This document shows, piece after piece, positions 7,486-8,417 of a DNA stretch of 8,417 nucleotides. Source of the stretch: DATNNN01 sp035601815 (GTDB taxonomy: Bacteria > Pseudomonadota > Alphaproteobacteria > Rhizobiales > Xanthobacteraceae); the NCBI GenBank assembly GCA_035601815.1, contig DATNNN010000239.1, forward strand, positions 1-8,417, given 5' to 3'. Position 1 is the first letter of the stretch. Every line of letters starts with the position of its first letter. Below the pieces are notes generated by a model, which did no database searches, was not told the DNA's origin, and worked only from the letters and a program-made list of their open reading frames with translations. The position numbers and the translations under genes were made by a program.

Positions 7486-8202
7486 ATGAATCCAGATCAA
7501 TTCGAGCGTCTGATTCACGCTATAGACAGCCCAAACTGGGCCGAAGTCGCGACCCTAGTTATTTTTCTCCTCAGTATGATCGCCGCTGTCGTGACGATTC
7601 TGTATGCGCGCGCCCAATTGCTGGCCGATCATGAAAGGTCGAGGCGGCAATATGCAATCGAAATGTGCATTAAATGGTCTAACTTTACGGCACCGGAAAC
7701 CAGTAGCGTCACTCGCTTAATTGAGACTTTGGACGACACGCAATGTACTGCGATTGTAAATTTGACGAAGTTAGAAATTGAGGCCAAGCATAAGGATCAT
7801 TTGATAAATATTCTCGAGCTTCGATTTCCAGAAATTGAGCGACAATTGGGCGGAATGCTCGACAAGTCGAAAAAAGAATACATTATTGATGGACGCTACC
7901 TGCTCTACATCCGGTATATTGCCGTTCGATATTTGAACATGATTGAATCGATTCTGGTTTCGTGGTCGAGTGGCGTGGCGGACAAGCAAGTCATCGAGAG
8001 AGAATTTAGTTTCCTCTACGATCCGACCAGAGCCAGATCTGCAATGGCGCGCTTTCGAGAGAAGCTTGGCGCGGGTAGCCATCCCGCGTTGGACAAATTT
8101 TTAGAAGTGCTGAAGGAAAGATCAAAGCCTGCTGTCGAGGATGTAACACGTGAGCCTCTTGCGGCGCGAACAAGGAAGTCTTTGAATACGGGCCGCACTT
8201 AA
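7486..8202 (+). CDS. Unrecognised membrane-anchored protein (possibly DUF4760-like) between sucB and lpdA
   Basis: I cannot assign a function to this 238-residue protein. One hydrophobic segment at about residues 18-40 is followed by a basic stretch, HERSRRQ (49-55), so a single N-terminal anchor with the body in the cytoplasm is likely. The body is charged and probably helical, with no catalytic motif I recognise; YLNMIESI (149-156) and VADKQVIEREF (164-174) are notable. An N-terminal helix, a DHERSRR-like motif and a C-terminal YLN-E-I segment recall DUF4760-type proteins, but this is from memory. The G+C is clearly lower than in the neighbours, and AT-rich codons such as TTA, ATA and AGA occur. 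AGAGG touches the ATG at 7486, and GGGG (7474-7477) lies eight bases upstream, so the start is moderately supported. It sits in the operon's direction, 62 bases after sucB and 17 before lpdA. It looks acquired and may be cotranscribed. Confidence 0.8.
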   Translation: MNPDQFERLIHAIDSPNWAEVATLVIFLLSMIAAVVTILYARAQLLADHERSRRQYAIEMCIKWSNFTAPETSSVTRLIETLDDTQCTAIVNLTKLEIEAKHKDHLINILELRFPEIERQLGGMLDKSKKEYIIDGRYLLYIRYIAVRYLNMIESILVSWSSGVADKQVIEREFSFLYDPTRARSAMARFREKLGAGSHPALDKFLEVLKERSKPAVEDVTREPLAARTRKSLNTGRT

Positions 8203-8219
8203 TCTAACACCGGATTTGA

Positions 8220-8417
8220 ATGCCCTACGATCTCGTCGTCATCGGCTCCGGTCCCGGCGGCTACGTGTGCGCGATCCGCGCCGCACAGCTCGGCCTCAAG
8301 ACCGCGGTGGTGGAGAAGGACAAGACCTTCGGCGGCACCTGCCTCAACGTCGGCTGCATCCCGTCGAAGGCGCTGCTCTACGCTTCCGAGCTGTTCGAGG
8401 AGGCCGGCCACAAGTTC
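8220..8417 (+). CDS. lpdA: Dihydrolipoyl dehydrogenase (E3), 5' part, cut by the window end
   Basis: Only the first 66 residues are present. E3 reoxidises the dihydrolipoyl group on SucB, passing electrons through a disulfide and FAD to NAD. The start MPYDLVVIGSGPGGY contains the FAD-binding GSGPGG (residues 9-14). Glu32 in VVEKD is placed to bind the FAD ribose. The redox-active disulfide is Cys41 and Cys46 in GGTCLNVGCIPSK (38-50). Base composition returns to the high G+C of the operon exactly here. The ATG at 8220 is the only start that gives the family N-terminus, but the 17 bases before it show no Shine-Dalgarno sequence. Because E3 can also serve pyruvate dehydrogenase, this copy may be specific to the 2-oxoglutarate complex or shared. 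Confidence 0.95.
   Translation, partial: MPYDLVVIGSGPGGYVCAIRAAQLGLKTAVVEKDKTFGGTCLNVGCIPSKALLYASELFEEAGHKF

Noticed and set aside
7771..8082. Minus-strand open frame of 103 codons inside the unknown gene
   Set aside because: I considered it because this region is AT-richer and shadows should be rarer. The plus-strand frame has a coherent membrane anchor, fits the operon direction and spans the whole gap, while this frame has no visible start signal.
8199..8411. Minus-strand open frame opposite the start of lpdA
   Set aside because: It overlaps the FAD-binding and disulfide motifs of lpdA and has no features of its own.

Overview
The window is a high-GC (about two-thirds G+C) segment of a bacterial TCA-cycle operon. 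All genes lie on the + strand in the order mdh, sucC, sucD, sucA, sucB, an unrecognised membrane-anchored protein, and the first 66 codons of lpdA. This order, the LDH-like malate dehydrogenase and the SucA N-terminus point to an alphaproteobacterium. SucC has the short loop after its GGRGK motif, which I recall from Rhodospirillales-like and E. coli-like proteins rather than from Rhizobium or Bradyrhizobium. The finer placement is therefore only a guess.

Layout. Bases 1-38 are upstream of mdh and too short to interpret. mdh (39-1004) is followed by a 43-base gap holding a compact GC hairpin, then sucC (1048-2214), which overlaps sucD (2214-3098) by one base. A 128-base leader with a strong hairpin precedes sucA (ATG preferred at 3227, ending at 6184). 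sucB (6212-7423) follows after a short gap with a good ribosome binding site. A 62-base AT-richer spacer with an imperfect palindrome and a tandem 10-bp repeat leads into a lower-GC gene of unknown function (7486-8202). lpdA starts 17 bases later (8220) and runs off the window.

How the genes work together. SucA (E1o), SucB (E2o) and LpdA (E3) form the 2-oxoglutarate dehydrogenase complex, which makes succinyl-CoA. SucC and SucD convert succinyl-CoA to succinate with formation of a nucleoside triphosphate. Mdh makes oxaloacetate from malate. The recognised enzymes keep the catalytic residues I could check, so they look functional.

The one accessory element is the 238-residue gene between sucB and lpdA. 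It has one predicted transmembrane helix and a cytoplasmic body, and by hand counts its G+C is about 37-50% per 60-base line, against about 67% in a sampled sucC line. It looks like a later insertion into a conserved operon. I see no tRNA, rRNA, CRISPR array, insertion sequence or convincing intrinsic terminator, and no gene-free stretch longer than about 130 bases.
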